DNA of 64,000 nt from Bacteroidales bacterium (GTDB taxonomy: Bacteria; Bacteroidota; Bacteroidia; Bacteroidales; WCHB1-69): assembly GCA_017962845.1 (NCBI GenBank), contig JAGCUN010000011.1, forward strand, positions 1 to 64,000, read 5' to 3'. The notes beneath the pieces are model-generated. The model did not search any database. It was not told the DNA's origin and was given only the letters and a program-made list of their open reading frames with translations. Shown one piece after another: positions 18,301 to 27,086 of this stretch (the first letter of the stretch is position 1; every line of letters starts with the position of its first letter). The position numbers and the translations under genes were made by a program.

Positions 18301-19527
18301 ATGTCAGATTCTAAAATTTTCACTCCTGTGACTTTTGGTCCGCTCACTTTGCGGAACCGCACGATTCGTTCTGCCGCATTCGAAAACATGTGTTACGGCA
18401 ATAAGCCTTCAGAGGATTTGTTCAACTATCATACGGCCGTGGCCAAAGGCGGCATTGGCATGACCACGATCGCCTATGCGGCGGTGAACCGTAGTGGCGT
18501 GTCGTTCGACGGTCAGCTGTGGATGCGCGAGGAGATCATTCCCGACCTGCGCAAGCTCACCGACGCCATTCATGCGGCGGGGGCAAAAGCCTCCATCCAG
18601 TTGGGGCATTGCGGCAACATGACGCACCGCAGCACCTGTGGACAACTGCCGGTGGGTGCCTCCGGCGGCTTCAACTTCTACTCGCCCACCTTCCACCGCA
18701 AACTCTCCGAGTCCGAGATTGAGGGTTTGGTAAAAGACTTCGGAAGGTCGGTGAACCTCGCCCGCGAGGCCGGCTTCGATGCGGTGGAGATTCATGCCGG
18801 ACATGGTTACCTTATCAGCCAGTTTCTTTCTCCTTATACCAACCGCCGCAAAGACAAGTTCGGCGGCTCGCTCGACAACCGCATGACCTTCATGCGCATG
18901 GTGATGAAGGAGGTGATGCAGGCAGCAGGCGATGATATGGCCGTTTTCGTGAAAACCAACATGTACGATGGTTTCAAGGGCGGCTTGGGCATTGACGAAT
19001 GCCTCGAGGTGGCCAAAGAACTCGAACGGCTGGGCGCTCACGCGTTGGTGCTCACCGCCGGCTTTGTCAGCAAGGCCCCGATGGCCGTGATGCGCGGCTG
19101 CATGCCCTACAAGACCCTTGCCCACTATATGAATCCTTGGAAGTTTTGGTGGCTGAAGATGGGTGTCCGCATGTTCGGCAACATCCTGATTCCCGAAGTA
19201 CCGTTCAAAGAGGCCTATTTCTTGGAGGATGCCAAGAAGTTCCGTGCCGCGCTGAAGCTCCCGCTGGTGTATGTGGGCGGCCTCGTCTCCAAAAGCAAGA
19301 TGGAGGAGGTGCTGGATGCCGGTTTCGACGGGCTGCAGATGGCCCGCGCGTTGGTACACGACACCGACTTCGTGAACAAACTCGCTGCCGGCGAAGAACG
19401 TAGCGGCTGCAAGCACTCCAACTACTGCATCGGCCGTATGTACACCTTGGAGATGAAATGTCACCACTGTGTGGACCACCTGCCGAAAAAACTCGAAAAG
19501 GAAATTGAGGAACTTGAAAAACGGTAA
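18301..19527 (+). CDS. NADH:flavin oxidoreductase, Old Yellow Enzyme family
   Basis: A 408-residue FMN-dependent ene-reductase TIM barrel. OYE motifs include FTPVTFGPLTLRNRTIRSA at 7-25, QLGHCG (about 99), the catalytic-type AGFDAVEIHAGHGYLISQFL at about 157-176, SPYTNRRKDKFGGSLDNR, and the phosphate-binding YVGGLVSK and GLQMARALVHD near the end. The tail carries four cysteines (C370, C376, C387, C390), which recall the iron-sulfur loop of BaiCD/2,4-dienoyl-CoA reductases. However, the C-terminal FAD/NAD domain of those proteins is missing. It follows the 5-alpha-reductase gene by 49 bases, suggesting a joint substrate. Confidence 0.9.
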   Translation: MSDSKIFTPVTFGPLTLRNRTIRSAAFENMCYGNKPSEDLFNYHTAVAKGGIGMTTIAYAAVNRSGVSFDGQLWMREEIIPDLRKLTDAIHAAGAKASIQLGHCGNMTHRSTCGQLPVGASGGFNFYSPTFHRKLSESEIEGLVKDFGRSVNLAREAGFDAVEIHAGHGYLISQFLSPYTNRRKDKFGGSLDNRMTFMRMVMKEVMQAAGDDMAVFVKTNMYDGFKGGLGIDECLEVAKELERLGAHALVLTAGFVSKAPMAVMRGCMPYKTLAHYMNPWKFWWLKMGVRMFGNILIPEVPFKEAYFLEDAKKFRAALKLPLVYVGGLVSKSKMEEVLDAGFDGLQMARALVHDTDFVNKLAAGEERSGCKHSNYCIGRMYTLEMKCHHCVDHLPKKLEKEIEELEKR

Positions 19528-19533
19528 CGACCT

Positions 19534-20679
19534 ATGAGACTGTCGCTCATCATTATCTTTGCCTCGCTGCTGCTGATACCAGACCTCTACATCTGGTACT
19601 TTTTCCTGCGCAAAAAAAAGATAGGATGGGTGCTGCTGTTCTTCCTTCCGCTCATCTATACGCTGATGGTCGCCGCGCTGATGTTTTTAGGCAAAAACAC
19701 ACCGCTGCTGAGCCGTATCCTTTTCTATGTTTTGCTCTGTCTCTCGCTGCCGAAGGCGACCTTTACCGTGGGCGACATCCTTTCGCAAGTGGTGGGCCAT
19801 TGGTCGAAGAAGGGCAGAAAGATAGGGATGGGCATCAGCATCGTGTTGGCGGTAGTGGTGTTCTCGGCAGCCGTATATTCCTGTACAGCGGGGGTGAAAA
19901 AACTGGAGGTGAAAGAGCAGGAGTTGGCTTTTGAGAACCTGCCGGCGGATTTTGATGGCTACCGTATCGTGCAGATCTCCGACCTCCATATCGGTTCGTA
20001 CAACGCGGGCAGCGACTACGTGCAGCGGGTGGTGGATTCGGCGAATGCCCTGAAGCCCGATTTGATTGTATTCACGGGCGATTTGGTGAATATCAAGTCC
20101 GAGGAGGTGCAGCCGTTTGTAGAGGTGCTTTCCTCACTAAAGGCCAAAGATGGGGTGTTGTCGATTTTGGGCAACCACGACTATGGCACATATGCCTACT
20201 ATCACGACAGCATTCGCTCGGCTGAGGAGTGTCAGCGGCTGATCAAGATAGAACGCGGATTGGGATGGAACTTACTGATTGATAGTAATGTAATTATCCA
20301 GCATGGGAAGGACCATATTGCTGTGGTGGGTGTTGGCGACATCGGGAAGCCCCCGTTCAAGCCGCTTGGCGATTTGAAGAAGGCTACTGCTTCGCTCGAC
20401 AGCAGCACCTTCTGCATTTTGCTCAGCCATGATCCGTCGCACTGGCGCATGGAGGTGTTGCCGCAGACCGACATCCCGCTTACCCTTTCGGGGCATACCC
20501 ATGCCATGCAGTTCCGCATCGGTGACTTCTCGCCGGTAAAGTGGATGTACGACGAATGGGGTGGACTGTACGAGGAGAACGGGCAGAAGCTGTTTGTTTC
20601 TACCGGAATAGGTGGTGCGATGCCGTTTAGGTTAGGGGCAACGCCCGAAATCAATCTTCTAATTTTAAAAAAGAAATAA
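19534..20679 (+). CDS. Membrane-anchored metallophosphoesterase (YkuE-like)
   Basis: A 381-residue protein. The first 130 residues contain about four hydrophobic helices, followed by a calcineurin-like phosphoesterase domain. The metal-binding motifs appear in order: ISDLHIGS (about 149), FTGDLVN (about 181), LGNHDYGTY (about 209), LLSHDPSHW (about 298) and SGHTHAMQF (about 319). Relatives are membrane-associated phosphoesterases. Some hydrolyse UDP-diacylglucosamine-type lipids, but no specific substrate is visible here. It starts 6 bases after the OYE gene, so it ends the sppA-5AR-OYE operon. Confidence 0.88.
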   Translation: MRLSLIIIFASLLLIPDLYIWYFFLRKKKIGWVLLFFLPLIYTLMVAALMFLGKNTPLLSRILFYVLLCLSLPKATFTVGDILSQVVGHWSKKGRKIGMGISIVLAVVVFSAAVYSCTAGVKKLEVKEQELAFENLPADFDGYRIVQISDLHIGSYNAGSDYVQRVVDSANALKPDLIVFTGDLVNIKSEEVQPFVEVLSSLKAKDGVLSILGNHDYGTYAYYHDSIRSAEECQRLIKIERGLGWNLLIDSNVIIQHGKDHIAVVGVGDIGKPPFKPLGDLKKATASLDSSTFCILLSHDPSHWRMEVLPQTDIPLTLSGHTHAMQFRIGDFSPVKWMYDEWGGLYEENGQKLFVSTGIGGAMPFRLGATPEINLLILKKK

Positions 20680-20741
20680 AGTCGTTTTAATCACCTCACA
20701 ACTATTGACTATTAACTATTAATTATTAACTATAAATTCGT

Positions 20742-21608
20742 ATGAAAGGAATCATTTTAGCAGGCGGTGCTGGCACGAGATTGCATCCCATTACGCTGGC
20801 CATGAGCAAACAGCTGATGCCCATTTATAACAAACCGATGATTTACTATCCGCTCTCTACTCTGCTTTCTGCGGGGATTCGCGAGATTTTGATCATCTCC
20901 ACCCCCACCGACCTGCCGCATTTCGAGCGGTTGTTGGGTGATGGCAGCCGCATCGGATGCCGCTTCGAATACAAGGTGCAGGAGGTGCCCAACGGACTGG
21001 CCCAGGCCTTCGTGCTGGGTCGCGAGTTCATCGGCAACGACAAGGTCTCGCTGGTGCTGGGCGATAACATCTTCTACGGCAGTGCGTTCGAGCATAATCT
21101 CTATAAGAATAACGACCCCGACGGTGGCATTGTTTTCGCCTATCACGTGTCCGACCCCGAGCGCTATGGTGTGGTGGAGTTTGATGAGAACATGAATGCC
21201 GTCTCCATTGAAGAAAAACCCAAGCAGCCGAAGTCCAACTATGCGGTGCCGGGACTCTACTTCTACGACAACTCCGTGGTGGAGGTGGCCGCCAACATCA
21301 AACCCAGCGCCCGTGGCGAATATGAAATTACGGATGTCAACAAATATTATCTTGAGCATAAAAAGCTGAAAGTCTGTAAAATAGATAGAGGTACCGCGTG
21401 GCTCGACACGGGGACTTTCCGCTCGCTGATTGAGGCTACCCAGTTTGTGCAAGTGGTGGAAGAACGCCAAGGACAGATGGTGGGATGTATCGAAGAAATC
21501 GCCTACAGACAGGGCTTCATCGATGCTGAGCAGCTACGCAAAATTGCGGAACCGTTGCGCAAGAGCGGCTACGGCGAGTATCTGCTCAAGCTGATTGCTG
21601 ACAATTAA
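20742..21608 (+). CDS. rfbA: Glucose-1-phosphate thymidylyltransferase
   Basis: A 288-residue nucleotidyltransferase that makes dTDP-glucose for dTDP-L-rhamnose and related O-antigen sugars. The start motif [20 protein letters not shown] (7-26) and the downstream VLGDNIFYG (about 107) and [10 protein letters not shown] (about 218-227) are diagnostic of RmlA. It stands alone: no rfbB, rfbC or rfbD is in the window. The upstream 60 bases contain A/T-rich ACTATTAAC-type repeats and no clear promoter box. Confidence 0.96.
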   Translation: MKGIILAGGAGTRLHPITLAMSKQLMPIYNKPMIYYPLSTLLSAGIREILIISTPTDLPHFERLLGDGSRIGCRFEYKVQEVPNGLAQAFVLGREFIGNDKVSLVLGDNIFYGSAFEHNLYKNNDPDGGIVFAYHVSDPERYGVVEFDENMNAVSIEEKPKQPKSNYAVPGLYFYDNSVVEVAANIKPSARGEYEITDVNKYYLEHKKLKVCKIDRGTAWLDTGTFRSLIEATQFVQVVEERQGQMVGCIEEIAYRQGFIDAEQLRKIAEPLRKSGYGEYLLKLIADN

Positions 21609-21618
21609 AATCTCTTTT

Positions 21619-22662
21619 ATGAAAAGATATCAGGGCCCGTTTTTATGCCTGATTCTGCTATTTTTTGGCATAGTGAATGCTTATTCGCAGGGTCGGGAAG
21701 AGAAGGAGGCGGTGAATGCCATTTACCATTGGAAAACTACCTTTAATCCTTCGAAAGAGGAGTGGAAATTCTTGAATGACAATGCGGTAAAGCGGATGTA
21801 CGTGCGCTTTTTTGATGTGGATAATGATCCGGCAGAACCAGTGGCCACTACCATTTTCAAGCAGAATCTTCCCCAAGACATTGAAATCATTCCCACCACT
21901 TTTATCACACTTGAGCCTTTTTGGTATTATTGGATTTCAGATTCTGCAAGAGAATGTAGAAACCATGATCTTGCGAATAAAATTGTGACCCGACTATTGA
22001 AAATGGCGCAGGTGCAGAATATAGTGGTCAAGGAGGTGCAGTTCGACTGCGACTGGACCGCCAGCACGGAAGATGACTTCTTTCAAACCTGTACGTTCGC
22101 CCGCGACACTTTGCACATGTTGGGAATTGACCTTAGCGTGACCATCCGCTTGCACCAGCTCGGTATGCTGAAGAATATCCCAGCCGACCGAGGAGTGCTG
22201 ATGCTGTACAACACCTCCAACTTGAAAAACTATAGTGTGAGCAACTCCATTCTTTCATATAATGCTGTAAAACAATATCTTTCAAGAGTTCCCAAGGAGT
22301 GTGTTTTAGACTTGGATTTTGCTTACCCAACCTATTCGTGGGGTATCTGGTTCAATAGCTGGCAAGATTTTAATGGGATTTTGCACAAGGTGGACATCAC
22401 CAATAGTGCGTTATACCAATGGAAGCAAGATGGCTGCTATGAGGTTTTGAAGGACCATAAAGTGGAGGGACGACAGTTGGAAAAAGGCGACATCATTCGT
22501 TGGGAGGTGAGTGAATATGAGGAGGTGATGAAGGTGAAGAATGCTATTGAATCATATCCTTCTCTGAAAGGAAGTCGCTATTCTGTTATACTTTATCACT
22601 TGGATTTCAACAATTTGTCAAAATTTAGTCAGGATGAAATTAAGAATATTTACCGCCATTAG
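21619..22662 (+). CDS. Secreted protein of unknown function, possible TIM-barrel glycosidase-like fold
   Basis: A 347-residue protein from the ATG at 21619 (MKRYQGPFLCLILLFFGIVN), which gives a good signal peptide. An extra 8 codons upstream overlap rfbA and are not used. Residues about 130-260 read like alternating strands and helices of a barrel (VVKEVQFDCDWTAST, IDLSVTIRLHQL, GVLMLYNTSN, CVLDLDFAYPTYSWGIWF). This pattern recalls the poorly studied DUF3142 group, but I cannot confirm it. Aromatic and Asp residues at strand ends would suit sugar binding. The gene overlaps the next by 29 bases, so the two are coupled. Confidence 0.7.
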   Translation: MKRYQGPFLCLILLFFGIVNAYSQGREEKEAVNAIYHWKTTFNPSKEEWKFLNDNAVKRMYVRFFDVDNDPAEPVATTIFKQNLPQDIEIIPTTFITLEPFWYYWISDSARECRNHDLANKIVTRLLKMAQVQNIVVKEVQFDCDWTASTEDDFFQTCTFARDTLHMLGIDLSVTIRLHQLGMLKNIPADRGVLMLYNTSNLKNYSVSNSILSYNAVKQYLSRVPKECVLDLDFAYPTYSWGIWFNSWQDFNGILHKVDITNSALYQWKQDGCYEVLKDHKVEGRQLEKGDIIRWEVSEYEEVMKVKNAIESYPSLKGSRYSVILYHLDFNNLSKFSQDEIKNIYRH

Positions 22663-24931
22663 TGGTCTGTTGTTTTGCCTACTATTTGCCCTTCCTGTGG
22701 CAGAGGCTTGTTGGCACCCAGGCTTTTCTACTCGTGAACTATGGCTGTACCGTATTTTTCCATACGACACCCCCATTGATTATAATGGGGATGAGACCCA
22801 GTCCAACTGTCAGTTGTGGCAGCAGCAGACTTCATCAGATATTCCATTGGAGCATGTGAAGAGTGCGGTTTACCAATATTCATACCAGCAATGGAAATGG
22901 GTGGAGAATTATCTAATTGGGAAAAGTGACATTTTCACCACCGATACTGTGCGCAAATTGATGGGTAACAATGCTTTCGTAAAATACATTGTGCTAAAAA
23001 ATGACACAGAGGCACTCGATTTTTTGTTGTTGGCCAAGCGGGTGGAGGAAACGCGGGCAGCGATGCGCGACCCATGGTACTATCCATACGAGCAGGATGC
23101 CGAACATGCCACTTTGCGGGAGGTGGTTCGCCAGTGCGAGGCATACCAGGGAAGTCGTTTCAAAAGCCGGTATGCTTTGCAGGCCATGCGGACGTTGTTT
23201 TCGCTGAAGCAGTTTGACCAATGCGTGCAGTTGTGGGAGAGTGTCGGTCCCACATTGTCGCAGGATGTGCTGTACGGACAGATTGAAAACTACGTCGGTG
23301 GTGCCTATTTTCGGCAGGGCAACAAAGAAAAGGCATTGGACATCTTCACTCGCAACGGGGATGTACCCTCGATCCAAATGCTAGGCTATAACTATCAAGC
23401 GGCTTTTGAACTTCTTTTTGAGAAAAATCCCAATTCCAGCTACTTCCCCGATATGTTACAGACTTTTATCGATAGCTACGAGTACCATTTTTGGTATGCT
23501 GAAGCCTATGGTGCTGATGGGGATAAATATGAGAAGCAAGCCACGTGGCTGAACCAGGTGGCGCTGAAGGCGGCCGCCGATCCGAGGGTGAACGACCCGC
23601 TGATGTGGGCTTATGTGGCTTCCTGCACCTATGATTTTCTCGGAAAAAGTGAAGATGGTTTGACCATTTTACAGCAGAATCTCCACCATGTCAGTTCCAA
23701 CGATTTTCTGAACAACTCTGCCAGAGTTTTTCGCATCTACTTGCAAACTAAAACCACGCGGTATAATACTGCCGAACCTGATCGCTTTTTGACAGATATG
23801 AAATGGATTGATCAGCAATTGAAATCGGAAATGGCACCCCTGTTGTCCGACACAAGCCAGCGGTTAAAATATTATCATTTTTCCTCTTCCCAATACTTCT
23901 TCAGCAATGCATGGCGTAGAATCCTTTTGGAATGTGCCATCCCTAATGCCCTGGCAGCTGGCGATACCACTTTGGCCATCAGTTATGCCAATGCTGCTGA
24001 AAATTTGTTTGTGAATTTATTGAACGATGAAGAAATCCATCATCCTCAAATGAGTCCGATAGAGGAGGTAGCTCCCTATCTGGCGGGACCTCGCACGGAC
24101 GAACAATGGGCGGAGATGGTAGAAAAGAATATCCAGATACACTACAACTACCATGATTACAGCAACCAGATGTTCAATTTGGTGGACTCGCTCCAGACTA
24201 GTACTATCATTCGATATTGGGAGGCGGTGCAATCTCCGCATACTCCTGCCGAGCGATATTGGACCCAATGCAGCTACCTTGATGCCGATTATTGGCAGGA
24301 TATCATCGGCACCCACGCCCTTCGGGAACTGAACTACCCGCTGGCCGTGACGTATCTGTCGAAGGTTTCGTCTGACTATCAGTATCGTACGAATGTATAT
24401 CGCGACAATTGTATGTGGCGCAATCCTTTCCACTACAATCCCAAATACAACCTTCAGCCCATTGACGACAATCGCGATTATAAGCTCACATTTGCCCAGG
24501 ATATGGCAGGATTAGAGCAAAAAATGAACCACTCCTCCGACCCGAATGTGCGCGCGAGAAGCATGATTCTCTATGCGTTAGGCATGAAAAACTCGATGAA
24601 CTGGTGTTGGGCTTTAACTTACTACAGCAAAACCAGTTATCAATGGCTATGGATTGATGGGGAGGAGGAAGAGGAGTACAAAAAGTACTTTGAAATGTAT
24701 GCTCCCGCTGAGGCGAAATACAGAACGCAGGTTTGGAATCAGGCCGACAGTTTGATACAAGCCGCATTTCCTCTTTTCACCGACCCCGAACAGGCCGCGA
24801 TGGAATACAGCAAGCTCGCAATGGTATGGAAGGTGGCGGAATTGTATCCCGATACCGAAACAGGCCGCTGGCTGTCGCGTCACTGCGACCAGTGGGAAGA
24901 TTACGTGAAGGCGGCGAAAAGGAAGAAGTAG
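22634..24931 (+). CDS. Large secreted helical-repeat protein of unknown function
   Basis: A 765-residue protein with a signal peptide (about 1-25, ending AEAC, where the Cys could be a lipidation site although the lipobox is weak). The mature protein is rich in Trp, Tyr and Gln. Its helical pairs resemble TPR/SEL1-like solenoids (for example SRYALQAMRTLFSLKQFDQC and GGAYFRQGNKEKALDIF). No catalytic motif is recognised. The ATG at 22634 lies inside the preceding gene (29-base overlap), which points to co-translation and a joint function with it. Codon use matches its neighbours. Confidence 0.7.
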   Translation: MKLRIFTAISGLLFCLLFALPVAEACWHPGFSTRELWLYRIFPYDTPIDYNGDETQSNCQLWQQQTSSDIPLEHVKSAVYQYSYQQWKWVENYLIGKSDIFTTDTVRKLMGNNAFVKYIVLKNDTEALDFLLLAKRVEETRAAMRDPWYYPYEQDAEHATLREVVRQCEAYQGSRFKSRYALQAMRTLFSLKQFDQCVQLWESVGPTLSQDVLYGQIENYVGGAYFRQGNKEKALDIFTRNGDVPSIQMLGYNYQAAFELLFEKNPNSSYFPDMLQTFIDSYEYHFWYAEAYGADGDKYEKQATWLNQVALKAAADPRVNDPLMWAYVASCTYDFLGKSEDGLTILQQNLHHVSSNDFLNNSARVFRIYLQTKTTRYNTAEPDRFLTDMKWIDQQLKSEMAPLLSDTSQRLKYYHFSSSQYFFSNAWRRILLECAIPNALAAGDTTLAISYANAAENLFVNLLNDEEIHHPQMSPIEEVAPYLAGPRTDEQWAEMVEKNIQIHYNYHDYSNQMFNLVDSLQTSTIIRYWEAVQSPHTPAERYWTQCSYLDADYWQDIIGTHALRELNYPLAVTYLSKVSSDYQYRTNVYRDNCMWRNPFHYNPKYNLQPIDDNRDYKLTFAQDMAGLEQKMNHSSDPNVRARSMILYALGMKNSMNWCWALTYYSKTSYQWLWIDGEEEEEYKKYFEMYAPAEAKYRTQVWNQADSLIQAAFPLFTDPEQAAMEYSKLAMVWKVAELYPDTETGRWLSRHCDQWEDYVKAAKRKK

Positions 24932-24937
24932 GGATGC

Positions 24938-25789
24938 TTAAATGAGTATCCTCGTCTGCTTCCGGTACTCGGCATAGCCGGGTTTGTTTTTCAATTGGCG
25001 CTTCTCCATCAACGGGATGCTGATGCCGAGGAACAGGGCCGTCATGGCTATTGGGCCCAGTATCAGCCAGTTTAAGCCGAAGAGTGAGGCGTACATCACC
25101 CACATTCCCCACCAGAACAGAATCTCGCCGAAGTAGTTGGGGTGGCGGCCGCGTTTCCAAAGTCCCACATTGCAATATTGCCCCGGATGGGCGGCACGGA
25201 AGTCATGAATCTGTTTGTCGGCAATGAGTTGGATAGTAGGGGCGGTAAGGCACACCAAGAAGCCCAACCCAGTGAGGAGGTTGGCGGAAAGACCTTGGTT
25301 GTACAGCAGAAGTGCAGGCAGCATGGCCAAAAACACCACCAATGTCGGCATCATATTCAGACCGAAGAAGTTGATAATGTGGAAGATGGCAGGGTGCTTG
25401 CTGCGGTATTGGGTATAGCGCCAGTCTTCGTGGGCGATGCCTTTGAAGGTGATGGCCCAGTTGCGGGTGAGCCGCCAGCCCCAGTACCACGAGGCCACCA
25501 GCACGAGGACAACCGGCAGCGACCATGTGTGGGTGTAAAATGCCCACAGCAGGAACGCCACGGGCGGGAACACGCTCCAATAAGGGTCGTAAACCGACAC
25601 GTTTTCATACAACAGTCCGAACAGCCAGATGACGACCGTGGCGAGCACATCGGCGCAGAACAATGCCCACAGTGGCGGGACAGCGACGGCAGTGAGTCTG
25701 AAAAACAGAAAGATACCAGCGGCTATGCTAAGGAGATAGATGGCCGCAATCAGCGCGATGCTGCACGATTTGGAATAGGTTTGTTTCAT
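24938..25789 (-). CDS. DUF1295-family membrane protein (steroid reductase-like / isoprenylcysteine methyltransferase superfamily)
   Basis: A 283-residue polytopic membrane protein with about seven hydrophobic segments. The C-terminus has the DUF1295 signature: WKRGRHPNYFGEILFWWGMW at about 212-231, a later MEKRQLKNKPGYAEYRKQT, and the glycine/proline-rich NADPH-type region. The start ATG at 25789 is preferred over the frame's upstream extension because a TACTTTTG promoter box sits 25 bases before it. Members are often annotated as steroid 5-alpha-reductase-like, but their biochemistry is mostly unknown. The gene is divergent from the secreted phosphatase gene. Confidence 0.85.
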   Translation of the reverse strand: MKQTYSKSCSIALIAAIYLLSIAAGIFLFFRLTAVAVPPLWALFCADVLATVVIWLFGLLYENVSVYDPYWSVFPPVAFLLWAFYTHTWSLPVVLVLVASWYWGWRLTRNWAITFKGIAHEDWRYTQYRSKHPAIFHIINFFGLNMMPTLVVFLAMLPALLLYNQGLSANLLTGLGFLVCLTAPTIQLIADKQIHDFRAAHPGQYCNVGLWKRGRHPNYFGEILFWWGMWVMYASLFGLNWLILGPIAMTALFLGISIPLMEKRQLKNKPGYAEYRKQTRILI

Positions 25790-25813
25790 ATTGATGATGG
25801 TCAAAAGAGGGTG

Positions 25814-25842
25814 CAAAAGTAAACAATTTTTGATTAATTTTG
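25814..25842. promoter_or_regulatory. Divergent -7 boxes between the DUF1295 and EEP genes
   Basis: The minus strand carries TACTTTTG (25821-25814) facing the DUF1295 gene, and the plus strand carries TAATTTTG (25835-25842) facing the secreted EEP gene. The two boxes are only 13 bases apart, so the promoters may compete. Confidence 0.6.
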
Positions 25843-25881
25843 CCGCATATAAAAAATGTGTCAAAATCAATCACATCAAGT

Positions 25882-26724
25882 ATGAAACATCTATACAAAA
25901 CACTGTTATTCGCTGTGTTGTGTGGATTTTGTTTGGGTTCGCAGGCACAGGATTTGAAAATCATCTCGTTCAATATCCGCTACAATTCGTGGGAGAATAT
26001 TGATGGTGAGAACGGCTGGCCGAACCGTAAGGGTGCTGTGGCGAAGATGATTTTGGAGGAACAGCCCGCCGCCATCGGGTTGCAGGAGGCGCTGATTGAC
26101 CAGTTGCAGTATCTCGACACTGTCCTGACCTGCTACCGCCGCATCGGGGTAGGGCGCGACGACGGCAAGGAGGCCGGTGAGTTCATGGCCATCTACTACG
26201 ACACCACCCGCCTCGAACTGCTCTCCCATCGCACGCGCTGGCTCAGCGAGGCGCCTGACGAGCCAACCAAAGGCTGGGATGCCGCCTGCTACCGCACGGT
26301 TACCATCGCCCTTTTCCGTGACCGACAGAGCGGGAAAGAGTTCCAGTACCTCAACACGCACCTCGACCACGTGGGCCAAACTGCCCGCGCCGAAGGGGTG
26401 AAACTGATTGTTAGTTCATTGAAAGAGAGTTCAATAGCTGATAATATCCCCGTTATTGTGGGCGGCGATATGAACTCCACCATCGAGGACAAGATTTTCC
26501 AGAGTTTCTTCGATGTGAACTTGAAAGCCGCCCGCGAGCTGACGAAGCGCACCAGTCACGTGGACACCTACAACGCTTACGGCAAGGAAAAGAGTGCCCT
26601 GATCGACCACTTTTTCGTCCGTGATGTGAAGGTGAAGCAGTTCCGCACGCTTGACGGCAACTATGGCGTTCCCTACATCTCCGACCACTACCCGATAGAG
26701 ATGGTGATACAGTTAGATCGTTGA
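25882..26724 (+). CDS. Secreted endonuclease/exonuclease/phosphatase family protein
   Basis: A 280-residue protein with a signal peptide (MKHLYKTLLFAVLCGFCLGS, cleaved near SQAQ) and a full EEP domain. Motifs are IISFNIRYNS (about 25), the metal-binding Glu in IGLQEAL (about 72), LNTHLDHVG (about 156-164), VIVGGDMNSTIED (about 193-205), the IDHFFVRD segment (about 247) and the terminal SDHYPIEM. These enzymes are Mg-dependent phosphodiesterases or phosphatases acting on DNA, phospholipids or inositol phosphates. The substrate is not readable. The ATG at 25882 was chosen for the signal peptide and promoter spacing. Confidence 0.88.
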   Translation: MKHLYKTLLFAVLCGFCLGSQAQDLKIISFNIRYNSWENIDGENGWPNRKGAVAKMILEEQPAAIGLQEALIDQLQYLDTVLTCYRRIGVGRDDGKEAGEFMAIYYDTTRLELLSHRTRWLSEAPDEPTKGWDAACYRTVTIALFRDRQSGKEFQYLNTHLDHVGQTARAEGVKLIVSSLKESSIADNIPVIVGGDMNSTIEDKIFQSFFDVNLKAARELTKRTSHVDTYNAYGKEKSALIDHFFVRDVKVKQFRTLDGNYGVPYISDHYPIEMVIQLDR

Positions 26725-26838
26725 TGCGTTGGATTAGGAGACCCCTTGAACGGATTTTTGAACGCTTTTTGAGAAAAACGGGAAATGCAGGCAGAAAATG
26801 CCTAAAACTATATTGCTGATTTTCAATGATGTAAAATA

Positions 26839-26868
26839 AAAACGCCCAGTCGTAAAACCGGGCGTTTT
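26839..26868. terminator. Bidirectional hairpin terminator
   Basis: A 9-bp perfect stem (AAAACGCCC/GGGCGTTTT, 12-base loop) with A/T tracts on both sides. It serves the EEP gene on the plus strand and tRNA-Gly on the minus strand, 11 bases past the tRNA end. Confidence 0.8.
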
Positions 26869-26878
26869 GCCTATTTTG

Positions 26879-26951
26879 AGCGGTAAACGGGTCTCGAACC
26901 CGCGACCTGCAGCTTGGGAAGCTGCCGCTCTACCAACTGAGCTATTACCGC
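26879..26951 (-). tRNA. tRNA-Gly (anticodon CCC)
   Basis: A full cloverleaf on the minus strand: acceptor GCGGTAA/TTACCGC, D-arm GCTC...GAGC, anticodon stem GCAGC/GCTGC with loop TTCCCAA (anticodon CCC), and T-arm GCGGG TTCGAGA CCCGT. The discriminator is T and CCA is not encoded. A TATTTTTG box (26970-26963) lies 11 bases upstream. Confidence 0.94.
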
Positions 26952-27043
26952 TTTTCAGGCTGCAAAAATACGATTTTTTTCCATTCTACTGACAATTTTG
27001 CCTTTTTTATTTTAGCAATGTCCGCTATTTAAGTTTTTATTAC

Positions 27044-27051
27044 TAATTTTG
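27044..27051 (+). promoter_or_regulatory. -7 box of the GNAT-SDR operon
   Basis: TAATTTTG matches TAnnTTTG, 35 bases before the ATG of the GNAT-like gene. It probably drives both genes of the pair. Confidence 0.5.
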
Positions 27052-27086
27052 CCAAATGGATTACCAATACTAGTGGAGGTATCGCT

